DNA of 64,000 nucleotides, taken from assembly GCA_015832175.1 (NCBI GenBank), contig WJXW01000017.1, positions 558,001-622,000 on the forward strand, read 5' to 3'. A program made the position numbers and the translations under genes. A model generated the notes under the pieces. It made no database searches, had not been told where the DNA came from, and worked only from the letters and a program-made list of their open reading frames with translations. Of this stretch, positions 55,264 to 64,000 are shown one piece after another (the stretch's first letter is position 1; each line of letters opens with the position of its first letter). Source of the DNA: Paraphaeosphaeria minitans (Eukaryota > Ascomycota > Dothideomycetes > Pleosporales > Didymosphaeriaceae).

Positions 55264-56796
55264 ATGCGTTCAGTTTCCATTGCGGCTGCTGCCCTCATTG
55301 GTGCTGCCGCTGCCAAGCCCCTCGAACGTCGTGACGGCTACAATGTTGGGTACAACCCTCAACCTTACCCTACCGGTGGCTCTTCCTCCGCTCTAGTGCC
55401 ATCGTCGACCCTTGGATATTCCGTCCCGACCCCATCAACGACTCCGGGCTACCCTGTCTACAGCTCTTCATCCAAGTCTGAAGGCTACCCTGTCCACAGC
55501 TCTTCATCCACGCCTGAAGGCTACTCAATTCCGAGCAGCTCGAGCGTGAAGCCCTCAGGCTCAGCTTATCTCTCCGGAAGCAGCTCTGCCAGCTCCACTT
55601 CATGCACCGAGTCAACCTCAGCCTACCCGACCGGAAGCAGTTCCAAGTCTGAGCACAGTGAATATCCTACGTCGAGCTCCAAGTCTGGGCCCAGTGGGTA
55701 TTCTACGCCGAGCTCCAAGCCTGGGCCCAGTGGGTATTCTACGCCGAGCTCTAAATCTGAGCATCACTCTTGGTACCCAACCGGCCACGGCCACAGCTCC
55801 AAGCCAACCCCCCCAGCTTCCTCGACTGTTACTCCCGTCACAGACACCGTCACGAGCTACATCACCGAGACCAAGACCATCACGACTACTACCTATTCCT
55901 GGGTCCCTCAATCCACCCCCGTGAGCCACAACGGATACTCGACGTTCTACTCGACCTACCTTACGCCGACTTACTATCCCACGGTCTACACCACCACCTA
56001 TGTCACTCCCAAGTCGTCTGAATACCCTGTTGGTCCTAAGCCGTCCGAATCCTCTGCTGGTCCCAAGCCGTCAGAATCCTCTGCTGGTTCTAAGCCATCC
56101 GAGTGCGCTCCTCTCTCAACTGTGACCGTCTACGTCACCCCCCAGTACGAGACGAAGACCTACACGGTAACCGAGCGCGGCTACCCCCAGACCATTACCG
56201 TGACCGTTGTGCCAACCAAGCCCACCTACCACACCGAGACCTCCAACGGCCCTGCTCCGCCGCCAAGCTCCCACCCCGTCGAGGTTTCTTCGACTCACGG
56301 CCCCAAGCCTCCGGCCTCAACTCCTTACTACCCGACCGGTCCTCACGGCCACTCGTCCATTCCCAGCGGTACCGGCTATCCCGTTAAGCCTACTTCCAGC
56401 GGCCATCCCGTCAAGCCTTCCTCCAAGGGATATCCGACTGGCACTGGCGGCTCTACTCCCCGCACGGAGTCAAGCGCTGCCTACTCCACGGGTTCTGCCA
56501 GCTCCAGCTCCTACCCTCTCAAGCCTAGCTCTTCCTCCTCTTCCAAGGGATACGAGACTCCTTCCAGCTCCTCGGTCGTCGGCTACCCTACAGAGACGCC
56601 TTCCAGCGCATCCAAGGGTTACGAAGTCCCTTCCAGCTCCTCGACCATCGTCCACCCCACACCCTCCAGCAGCCAAGGATACGAGGTCCCGTCCAGCAGC
56701 CCTGTTGCCCCCTCCAGCACTCCCGGCTACGTCCAGCCGCCATCTGAGGCCGGCTACGCCGTCCCCACTCCTGTCACCGGCTACGAGACCCACTAA
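55264..56796 (+). CDS. secreted Ser/Thr/Pro-rich repeat protein, wall-type
   Basis: Single exon, 510 aa; ATG context AAGATGC after a CT-rich leader. Residues 1-17 form a signal peptide (SIAAAALIGAAAA), followed by a Kex2-type site (PLERRD). Nearly all the rest is Ser, Thr, Pro, Gly, Tyr: imperfect repeats of GYPVHSSSS, SGYSTPSSK (three near-identical 39-bp DNA units about 55676-55760), GPKPSESSA (about 56035-56100), and GYEVPSSSS (about 56560-56720). A central block (about 195-250) is Thr/Tyr-rich with TETKTITTTTYSW and TVYTTTYVTP, a composition seen in O-glycosylated fungal wall and adhesin stalks. There is no hydrophobic C-terminal tail for a GPI anchor (ends GYETH), so it is probably secreted or linked to the wall in another way. 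Confidence 0.75.
   Translation: MRSVSIAAAALIGAAAAKPLERRDGYNVGYNPQPYPTGGSSSALVPSSTLGYSVPTPSTTPGYPVYSSSSKSEGYPVHSSSSTPEGYSIPSSSSVKPSGSAYLSGSSSASSTSCTESTSAYPTGSSSKSEHSEYPTSSSKSGPSGYSTPSSKPGPSGYSTPSSKSEHHSWYPTGHGHSSKPTPPASSTVTPVTDTVTSYITETKTITTTTYSWVPQSTPVSHNGYSTFYSTYLTPTYYPTVYTTTYVTPKSSEYPVGPKPSESSAGPKPSESSAGSKPSECAPLSTVTVYVTPQYETKTYTVTERGYPQTITVTVVPTKPTYHTETSNGPAPPPSSHPVEVSSTHGPKPPASTPYYPTGPHGHSSIPSGTGYPVKPTSSGHPVKPSSKGYPTGTGGSTPRTESSAAYSTGSASSSSYPLKPSSSSSSKGYETPSSSSVVGYPTETPSSASKGYEVPSSSSTIVHPTPSSSQGYEVPSSSPVAPSSTPGYVQPPSEAGYAVPTPVTGYETH
55676..55760. repeat. 39-bp in-frame repeat inside the wall-protein gene
   Basis: Two full units plus a partial one (CCCAGTGGGTATTCTACGCC core), all in frame, encoding SGYSTPSSKxGP. 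In-frame units suggest copy-number variation could occur without breaking the gene. Confidence 0.7.
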
Positions 56797-58585
56797 GCCA
56801 CAAGACCACACACGGGCGCTCTGGAAACAATTACCCGTAGCGGGTCCCGTCTCTCCATCTTATTCACGACTCTCCTTGACGACAGCGCTTCGTAGGCACT
56901 CTTCTTTGGCATAGCCGCGGCGTCACGATTTTAGACTACTGATTATATTCATTGTAATTCTTTTCCGGATTGGGATTTTGATCGTTGGAGTTTCGTTCTG
57001 GGAATATATATATTGCCGCGAGGAGGATTGGGGAGGATGAAAGGTCCATAGCTAGCAGCGTTAGTGCAATCGAATCCAACTTTTGCGCATCTATGTCCAG
57101 CAATCAGTGCGTTGCTCATTGGAATGTTGGTTTTGGGCTTCGAGCTCGCGTCCGCGATGTGGTGGCGCTGACACCACAGCCGGTCCCTGCATGCGTGGCC
57201 ATCGAGATTGTCCGAGCAAAGTGAAATGAGCATGTCCGAGCAAAGTGAAATGAGCATGTCCGAGCAAAGCGAATCGAGCATATCCGCGAATTCTTCGATC
57301 TCGTACTCCGGCCAAGTAGTGTAATTGGATGAACAGATGTACCGGAAACCCAGCGGAGCAAGTGTTTCGCTGGTGAGAGAGGGGTTCCAGTGCGTGCTAC
57401 TCTGAGCGCTTCGGAGATACTGGATGTGTTGTTCCACCGATCGCTCCTGGCGAATGCAACCGTAACGGCAATTTTCTCTATCCGCCGCACGCGGGTCGGT
57501 TTTTAAAGGTTGTCCTGGGTGGACTTTACATTTGATACGTCAAACAATCTGAGATCTGATGATGAAGCCTGTGCGAACAAGAACATCCAGGTCCTCAACG
57601 TGAGCACCACCCCTGGGTACGTTCAGGCACCGCGCTTGCTTCGTGCGAATCTTCGTGCGTTTCTGGGCCCGAGTCGCATGTCAAGACCAAGACATTCACA
57701 CTCCGCAGATTATCGGCGTTGCATTTCACATCGCCGTCTTTCTCCAAGCGGCCTCGGTCCGAATTCGAGCATGCCACTCAGAAACATTCTTTTTGGTTCT
57801 TCCCCCTACTAGAGGTGTGTGAAAAGAGGACTGCATGGACAGTTCGTTAATAGAATGAATGAGAGTAATAATGCCGGCCAGGCAATCTGGGTGGATACAG
57901 ACGAGATTTAAAAGATAACATGAGTATTAGACAGCGAGTTGCGGAGGGCACTTCTGTCAAGAAGAAGCGAGACCTCATGTGAGACTGTGCAGAACATCCT
58001 TGGGGAACTTCGGTCGGGATATCTTTTGCAATCCGCATTAGAAAAGCATTGCGTTTCCTCAGAGCTATCCGTTGTCGCAGGTAAAGCGTGTCGTTGTGGG
58101 AAATTCGGCAGGGCTGCCGACGCTACCTAGTCGGGAACCGTTCCGATGCACACTGATGTCTTGACTTCCAGTCTCTGAATATCCCCCTCCTGAATGCAAA
58201 CTCGCACAAGTACTGCAGGAACTCGAGCTCCTAGAATATGGATTCCAAGCGTTTCCCTTGCCCACAAATTTTCTGACGGTTTTGCCCAAAAGAAACAGCA
58301 ATCAATCACAGCGCGGTCATCCAGGGCCTTGCGGGGCCTATGACCTAAAGCGGCAATACGATGCGGCTCCGCAACCACGAACATGGATAGAGTGAGCAGC
58401 GTCGTGGGGACAGCAATTGCGCCATTGAGTAACAGTGGCCCGCGGCTATCAACTCCGGGACCCAGCCGCAAGGTTGGTGAGGGGTCTGCGCGTCGTATAT
58501 ATTCAGTCGTAGCCGCCTGCGTAGTGCCAGCCAAATGACAAACCTTCCTCAACGCATCTTTACTTACGTCCGCGACACGTTCACA
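56797..58585. other. intergenic, 1.8 kb, with 24-bp repeat
   Basis: The minus-strand frame 56949-57437 (162 codons) spans the 24-bp repeat at 57209-57281 and reads HWNPSLTSETLAPLGFRYIC and ADMLDSLCSDML; it has some coding look but no family I know and no clear promoter. TATATATT at 58496-58503 lies about 85 bp upstream of the GFA gene start. Confidence 0.4.
57209..57281. repeat. 24-bp tandem repeat, three copies
   Basis: Units of ATGTCCGAGCAAAGTGAAAT with a 24-bp period; the third copy is changed (AGCGAATCGAGC). Period is a multiple of three. Confidence 0.8.
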
Positions 58586-59161
58586 ATGGCACCGTCTCTC
58601 CACCCCTCCATCGACAATGGCATCAAGAAGGGCGATGCCAACTTTACGGGCGGCAAGCTGTACTGCCACTGCCCGTCCAACAAGGTCGAGGTCACGCTTG
58701 GCTCCAACGTCCTGCACAACCACGCCTGCGGCTGCTCAAAGTGCTGGAAGCCAAAGTCGGCGCTCTTCTCTGTAGTCGGCGTCATCCCCACCGACAAGCT
58801 CAGCGTGACGGCCAACAAGCAGAAACTGCACATCACGGACAAGAGCGCGGCGATCCAGAGAAACGCGTGCAAGGAGTGCGGCGTGCATCTATTCGGTCGC
58901 ATTGAGGTAGACCACCCATTCAAGGGCCTCGACTTTGTGCACACCGAGCTCTCAGACAAGAGCGGATGGCAAGAACCTCAGTTCGCGGCTTTCGTGAGCT
59001 CGATCATTGAGCAAGGGTTCGATCCGAGTCAGATTGATGGGGTGCGGTCCAGGTTCAACAGTGTTGGGCTGGAGACGTATGATGTGCTGAGTCCGCCATT
59101 GATGGATGCGATTGCGACGCACACCGCCGCGCAGAAGAACAAGACGAGTTCGAAGTTGTAG
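58586..59161 (+). CDS. glutathione-dependent formaldehyde-activating enzyme family
   Basis: Single exon, 191 aa from the ATG at 58586 ([12 protein letters not shown]); an in-frame ATG 17 codons upstream would add residues not expected in the family. Zinc-binding motifs of the GFA/CENP-V fold are present: [10 protein letters not shown], then [11 protein letters not shown], and [11 protein letters not shown]. Close fungal relatives share the layout, including the conserved [18 protein letters not shown] near the C-terminus. The family was first described as joining formaldehyde and glutathione to S-hydroxymethylglutathione, feeding the detoxification pathway; that catalytic role is disputed for some members. 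Probably cytosolic. A TATATATT element lies about 85 bp upstream. Confidence 0.9.
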   Translation: MAPSLHPSIDNGIKKGDANFTGGKLYCHCPSNKVEVTLGSNVLHNHACGCSKCWKPKSALFSVVGVIPTDKLSVTANKQKLHITDKSAAIQRNACKECGVHLFGRIEVDHPFKGLDFVHTELSDKSGWQEPQFAAFVSSIIEQGFDPSQIDGVRSRFNSVGLETYDVLSPPLMDAIATHTAAQKNKTSSKL

Positions 59162-59684
59162 GGATGGGCTGGTCGATCAGGGACGCAGCGGAGGATGATG
59201 TGCGCAGGAAGCAAGGAGCGGAAGAGAAGCGTATATGAGCAAACGACGGTGGGCTGCGCTTCTATGTAGATGCATCGGGGAGCACCATGCTGGTCATCTA
59301 AGACCTGAACGAATTGACGAATTGCATCAGCGCAACGAATCAACTAGGTGCATTGTGACTATCCGTAAGGAAGAGTCTGTAGGCAGCTACAAGCGGTGAG
59401 GCTGCGTCGTGAGCTTACCTGCGCGCGCTAGCTTCAGTAGACTATCGTGCGGTCGGCTGCTGAGATGGACGCGTCGAGAAGTCGTGATGAGTGCTGAGAC
59501 GGACGTGTCGAGATGTCGTGATGGTGTTTTCGGCATCGGGGCAGCGAGCGAGACCGATGACGTTCGCTTGGCGCTTGGAGCTCCACCAAAATGGAATCAG
59601 CGAATCCAACATCCGGCGCTTTCTATCACCAGTCATTCTTTCTCGCCTTCGACAGTCCCCCCACCGACACCAATTCCTCGCATC
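59162..59684. other. intergenic, 0.5 kb
   Basis: Upstream region of the cytochrome b5 reductase gene. It contains a 29-bp duplication with GGACG(C/T)GTCGAGA(A/T)GTCGTGATG at about 59466-59524. No gene. Confidence 0.5.
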
Positions 59685-61335
59685 ATGTTCGCTCAACGGA
59701 TTTTCCGCCCGGCAAACCAGCTAACCCAGGTGCGTCGGCCTCGACGGCTTCGTGCCTGCATCACAGAGCTAACAACCCCACAGCAGGTGCGCCGGTATGC
59801 ATCAACGGATGCGCCCAAGAGCGGCGGCAGCAACGGCCTGCTATACACGGGTGTCGCCCTCGCTGCCGTCTCTGGTGGCTACTTTTACATGCGCCGCAAC
59901 ACCCCCACGGGCCAGGCTGGCAATGCGCCGCCCTCCGCCGAGGCCAACAAGACGCCTGCGTCGACTGGACAGAACGCCAGGGCTGCCTTCACGGGCGGCG
60001 AGCAGGGCTTCCTGTCACTGAAGCTCGACAAGTCGGAGATCATCAATCACAACACCAAGAAGCTCACCTTCTTGCTGCCCGAGGAGGACATGGAGAGTGG
60101 CCTGCATGTTGCCTGTACGTCACCATGAGACGGAGAGACGCACGTTATGTTTACACGTGCACAGCTGCCGTCATCACCAAGTACAAGGGTCCTGAGATGC
60201 AGAAGCCCGTCATCCGCCCCTACACCCCCGTGAGCGATGTCGATCAGAAGGGCACCGTCGAGTTCATCGTCAAGAAGTACCCCAACGGCCCCATGTCTGA
60301 GCACATGCACAGCATGGAGCCCGGCCAGCGGCTCGACATCAAGGGCCCTATTCCAAAGTATCAGTGGGCCCCGAACAAAGTGTAAGAACACCATTCTCTA
60401 CCACCCTCTTTCTATTTCCATGAATTGCAACTTCCGCTTGGACCCGATGCGACTTCCTTCAGTCTTCCATAAAATGGAACAGCTTCCGCCTGGATGAGAT
60501 GCAACTTCCTTCAGTCTTCCAGAGGGGCAGGACTATCCAAAGGACAAGAACGGATCCTATCAGTGTGCACACTGTCCGGACTTTTCCCCTGTTCGTTACC
60601 TCTCGCAATCGGAAAGCGCATCTTGCGACTAAGAAACATATTCGGCTCGCTTCTCAAGTGATTCTTTCCCTAGGAACAACGTGTGAAAGCTTTGCTGACT
60701 TCGCATCCAACATCTAGTGAGCATGTTGCCATGATCGCTGGTGGCACCGGTATCACCCCCATGTGGCAGGTTGCCAACGCCATCTTCAAGAGTATGCTGC
60801 ATTATGCTAGGTTGGAAGTTTGGGCACTGCATAGCTCCTCCGGGCCTAACACAGTGTATCCAAACTTCTACCCTTCTTCACAACGTGCGAGCAGCTAGAC
60901 TGACAGTATGCAGACCCCGAAGACAAGACAAAGGTCACGCTCATTTTCGGCAACCTCACCGAGCAGGATATCCTCTTGAAGCACGAGCTCGAGCATCTCG
61001 AGAACACCTACCCCCAGAGGTGCGTCCAAGTTACCCTAGGACCCCGTATTCTTGCATGTACTGACTTTGTGCCCGCTTCTAGGTTCCGCGCTTTCTACGT
61101 TCTTGACAGCCCGCCCGAGCAATGGCAGGGCGGCAAGGGCCACGTCACCAAGGAACTCCTCAAGACGGTCCTGCCCGAGCCCAAGGAAGGCGAGAAGATC
61201 AAGATCTTCGTGTGCGGTCCCCCAGGAATGTACAAGGCTATCAGCGGCGGCAAGAAGAGCCCGCAGGACCAGGGCGAACTTGATGGTTACCTCAAGGATC
61301 TTGGATACTCCAAGGACCAGGTGTACAAGTTCTAG
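59685..61335 (+). CDS. MCR1: mitochondrial NADH-cytochrome b5 reductase
   Basis: Six exons: 59685-59729, 59784-60114, 60165-60381, 60718-60791, 60914-61019, 61083-61335; all phases agree, 341 aa. The N-terminus ([16 protein letters not shown]) is a mitochondrial targeting sequence, then one membrane helix ([19 protein letters not shown]), as in Mcr1. The FAD-binding motif is [12 protein letters not shown]-binding motifs are [12 protein letters not shown] and CGPPGM. Mcr1 passes electrons from NADH to cytochrome b5 or related acceptors on the outer membrane and in the intermembrane space, supporting sterol synthesis and ascorbyl-radical reduction. The acceptor of intron 1 could also be three bases downstream (CAGCAG). 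Intron 3 is 336 bp, far longer than any other here, and intron 4 is 122 bp. Confidence 0.93.
60425..60525. repeat. duplicated segment inside Mcr1 intron 3
   Basis: ACTTCCTTCAGTCTTCCA occurs twice, at about 60450 and 60504, each preceded by a related CTTCCGC(C)TGGA..GATG stretch, giving a direct repeat of about 50-60 bp. Confidence 0.7.
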
Positions 61336-62229
61336 AGGTTGTGTAAGTCTAGGAGCCTGTACGATACAATTAGATCATAGACCGCATGAATGAGCGGCGT
61401 GTTTGGTTGACAGAAACTGGGCGACGCAACACAACATCCAACTGTTAACGCCTTGCCGAGCACACACCCACGGTGGCTCTTCCAATGTGCTATATTGCAA
61501 CACTTTGACCCTTTTTCTCGGTCGGCAGTGGGGACTGCCTGGCGCGGAGGTGTAGGGGTGTGCACTGCTAGAAGTCACGGCGAGAGCACGCCGAGCGAGT
61601 AAGTCCTTGGTTAGGAGAGTTCGTCATGAAGAGGGGGAGACTTATCATACACCTTCTTTTTGATAATGGACATTACCCATTGCGATTTCTATCTCACGTC
61701 CGCATCGTGCTTCCTGGGGAACTCGGTGTACTCTGGGATCGCAGAAGGCCTGTTGGAGACTATTGTCGCTCATGGATACGTGGATAGCCATGAAGACATC
61801 CCATATGCACTTCACACTATACTCTCTATCCAACTGGCGATGTACATTCAATTCTACATTTCCCGAAGCCGCCAGCAGCAAGTGCTTATTCAGCTGTGAA
61901 CACGGCTGACCAAGAACATGACTGGTGCGGCACCACTCGACCATGCAATGCAGATCCAGGGACGCCTATGCACTAGGCTCCGGGGAGCGCCGGATTTCAG
62001 GTACCTACGCGACATGTGTGTTTAGGACGTGTTTTCGAAGGCACGTGGTCACGTTCGTAGCGCACGCAAGAGAAGGAAAAGTAATTGGCATGACAGCAGT
62101 GGAAGACGCATCACCGCTAGCATTTCCGCAAATTCACGCACAATCTTTGTCTATCCCTGCGCTCATAGAACCACTCTATCTAAGGCTTCTATCTCTTGAT
62201 CCCGCTCGCGCTCAGAATCGCATTCCCAA
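61336..62229. other. intergenic, 0.9 kb
   Basis: Downstream of MCR1. Frames at 61645-61944 overlap on both strands and have no domain. No gene recognised. Confidence 0.4.
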
Positions 62230-63097
62230 ATGGGCGTGACCGTCTCACATCACCCTCGCCCCGATCTCTATCGCCTCCACGCTCATCGGCTTCGTCTCCT
62301 TCGCATTCACCCTAGCCACCTTCCTCAAGGTCTTTTGGGAGTCCATCATCACGCTCAAAGCCGCGCCCGACGAGATCACGGACTACTTGTCCAATCTGAA
62401 GCAGGCACTGCTGGAGGAGCGGCGGCATTTGCGGAAGGTGAGGAAAAGGATTAAGAGGGGAAGCAGAGGGGATGACGGCGGGGAGTGGGGTGGTGGAGGC
62501 ACAGGAAGAAGACGGAGCCGGAGTCGTCGCAGAAGTGGAGGCGGAGACGGTGGCAATAGTAAGGGCCCGCGAAGCTATTTCGAACGGGACGAGCAAGCGT
62601 TCCGATCGCAGGGGGAGAGCGAAGCGCTGAGGGTGATGCGTGACGTGATCCGGGATATGATACGTTCTTTCAGGGCGCTCGAGTATCCCTTCCTCAAGCC
62701 TGAGTTCCGGGATCTCGACGCTGCGCACTGGAGCACCAACACACCCCGGGACAAAGGCCCTGCGTACTTGCAGTCCCCACCTGCGGGCAGCCCGTGGGAA
62801 GATGATGACGGGGAGCAAGCCCAGGCACAGGGACTTAGGAGGAGCAATCGGTTTGGGAGCGATGGGTATAAGAAGTGTGGGGTGAGGGAGCGGTGGCTGT
62901 GGTTGCATAGAAAAGGAGATGTGGTGACCATGAGTGAAAGGCTGAGTCGAATCGAGGTGAGGCGGACAGCGCATGAGGTGGGGGCTGTGGCGATGGCGGT
63001 CGCCGATATTGGAAGGGACATTGAGGGGGTGTTTGAGGTGGTCAGGGCAATGGAGGGGAGGCTGAAAAGGGTTGTGGGTGTCAGGAGGGTGGAGTGA
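62230..63097 (+). CDS. membrane-anchored unknown, frameshift near start
   Basis: The main frame is open from just after a TGA (62237-62239) to a stop at 63097 and reads ITLAPISIASTLIGFVSFAFT, a single membrane helix, then VFWESIITLKAAPDEITDYL and a long charged part. This N-terminal pattern is widespread in an uncharacterised fungal protein family. The only nearby ATG (62230, MGVTV) is in a different frame; one extra base at about 62245-62248 separates the two. The middle has a Gly/Arg/Ser-rich insertion (about 75-120), followed by DVIRDMIRSFRALEYP and a helical C-terminus. Either the sequence has an indel error, the gene is newly broken, or a small upstream exon provides the start. Function unknown. 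Confidence 0.55.
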
Positions 63098-63123
63098 TAC
63101 ATGTATTATATAGAAGCATACGA

Positions 63124-64000
63124 CTAGCCAGTCATGGTGGTATCGTCGGACATTCCGTAAGAGAGGCCTTCGATCAAGTCAAGCGCACCCTCCATCTGGC
63201 GAAGCCGTTCAGCGATCTCGGCATGCAGTTTGCGTGCTAGACCACGGAGGAACCAGTATCCCAACTTCTCGGCGCGGAAGACGAGCGCTGAAACCCAATG
63301 TGCAACTACAACAAGAGCCGCTGGTTCATGTCGTGAGATCATAAGTCGAAAGTTCTCCGGTACTTTGCTGGGCCACTGAACCTGTAGTGCGGTAAGATTA
63401 GCGAAGGTTCATGAATGATCGTGTATGACCTCACCATGCTATGCCATACAGCATTTGGCGAAAGTGGAGATATATCAGGTGTAAAACTGGCGCTATAGTG
63501 CTCCACTAAGGTCGCAATGGCTGCAAGTGTTGCCATTACATCTTTTAGATCGTTCGGCCTGCCAAATACATCAGACATTCGAGACGGCAACTGATCCAAT
63601 CGGTTAAGTAGTGCAGCCGTATCCTCGCTCTCTTCCAAAGCGCCAGACTGACTTCTACGCCTGAATACTTGAGCTGCATGGGCAAAGACCTTTTCCGGAG
63701 TGCCGAAGTTGCCGTTGCGCTCGATCAGCGAGAAGCTTCGGAGGGCGGAAAGGAGGTTGTGCAGTTGGAAAGGGAACGAGAGAAACGAGTTAGTCCGCTG
63801 ACCGGGCCCGGGTTCCATTAAAGCCCACTGGGCGCATCTTAGGACGCACATCACCTGGCCGCCCACCCTTCTTTCCTCGTCTTTATCCTCGGGGCTGTGT
63901 ATGGCCCCACGAACAGGAAGACTAGCTTCTCTGCGACCGGTGAGAAAGCCTGAGAACAATTGCATAGCTCGCTCTCCGTGAGTTTCTACCTCTCCTTGAT
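63124..64000 (-). CDS. Upc2/ARCA-type regulator, C-terminal part, runs off the edge
   Basis: The minus strand is open from the right edge to 63435; after a 53-bp intron (GTGAGG..CTACAG) the last exon is 63381-63124. The junction reads HSMVQWPSKVPENF, followed by ISRHEPAALVVVAHW, GYWFLRGLARKLHAEI. That is the C-terminal pattern of fungal Zn2Cys6 proteins of the sterol-uptake (Upc2)/ARCA type, whose C-terminal domain senses ligand (ergosterol in yeast Upc2). The part further upstream (LSALRSFSLIERNG, DTAALLNRLDQL, ATLAAIATLVEHY) is helical and consistent with it. The zinc cluster and start codon would lie to the right of the window, so the family call rests on the C-terminus only. Confidence 0.6.

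Noticed and set aside
56949..57437. 162-codon minus-strand frame over the 24-bp repeat
   Set aside because: Repeat period is a multiple of three, which keeps the frame open; family and promoter not recognisable. It is the most likely of the rejected frames to be real.

Overview
The window is nuclear DNA of a filamentous ascomycete (Pezizomycotina). Genes are short and intron-poor, with GT..AG introns mostly of 45-60 bp and recognisable branch sites. Several families are typical of these fungi: an AflR-like Zn2Cys6 factor, a GH45 cellulase, GT31 and GT90 transferases, a SulP sulfate permease, a Boi-type SH3-SAM-PH protein and a PIAS-type SUMO ligase. Dothideomycetes is my best guess; nothing in the window proves it. 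I found no rRNA, convincing tRNA, CRISPR, virus or intact transposon.

Layout. 1-1.4 kb holds three tandem-repeat blocks. 1.4-3.5 kb has two small unknown genes (the second RRM-like). 4.2-7.3 kb (-) is a Siz/PIAS SUMO E3 ligase, divergent from the Boi1/Boi2-type polarity protein at 8.5-11.8 kb (+); the 1.26 kb between them carries an 18-bp repeat array. 13.4-14.3 kb is a membrane-anchored unknown, 15.3-16.8 kb (-) a GT31-like transferase, 18.1-19.7 kb (-) an MFS transporter, 20.8-21.2 kb a decayed CorA-like transporter end, and 21.4-22.1 kb (-) a GH45 endoglucanase.

23.9-30.6 kb looks like a small catabolic neighbourhood: a transcription factor with two consecutive Zn2Cys6 clusters, a convergent AtuA/DUF1446 protein, and an aldo-keto reductase divergent from it, with a CGG-N5-CCG site in the shared promoter. 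30.6-37.0 kb is nearly gene-empty. 37.1-38.5 kb encodes the AflR-family regulator; 39.1-40.1 kb (-) an unknown gene with an in-frame amber codon; 40.7-43.3 kb (-) sulfate permease; 45.6-46.9 kb (-) GT90 transferase; 47.7-48.0 kb (-) an amidohydrolase relic; 48.9-50.0 kb (-) and 50.8-53.0 kb (+) unknown genes with unclear or broken frames.

55.3-56.8 kb is a secreted Ser/Thr/Pro-rich wall-type protein, 58.6-59.2 kb a glutathione-dependent formaldehyde-activating (GFA) family protein, 59.7-61.3 kb the mitochondrial NADH-cytochrome b5 reductase Mcr1, 62.2-63.1 kb a membrane-anchored unknown whose start is frameshifted, and 63.1 kb to the right edge (-) the C-terminal part of an Upc2/ARCA-type regulator.

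The most noteworthy points are the double-zinc-cluster regulator with its AtuA/reductase neighbours, two recognisable decayed genes (CorA-like, amidohydrolase), and a set of otherwise coding-looking genes between 27 and 63 kb that each carry one or two lesions (missing splice acceptor, stop codon or frameshift). Splice sites were chosen by eye from reading-frame continuity and family conservation; none is confirmed by transcripts.
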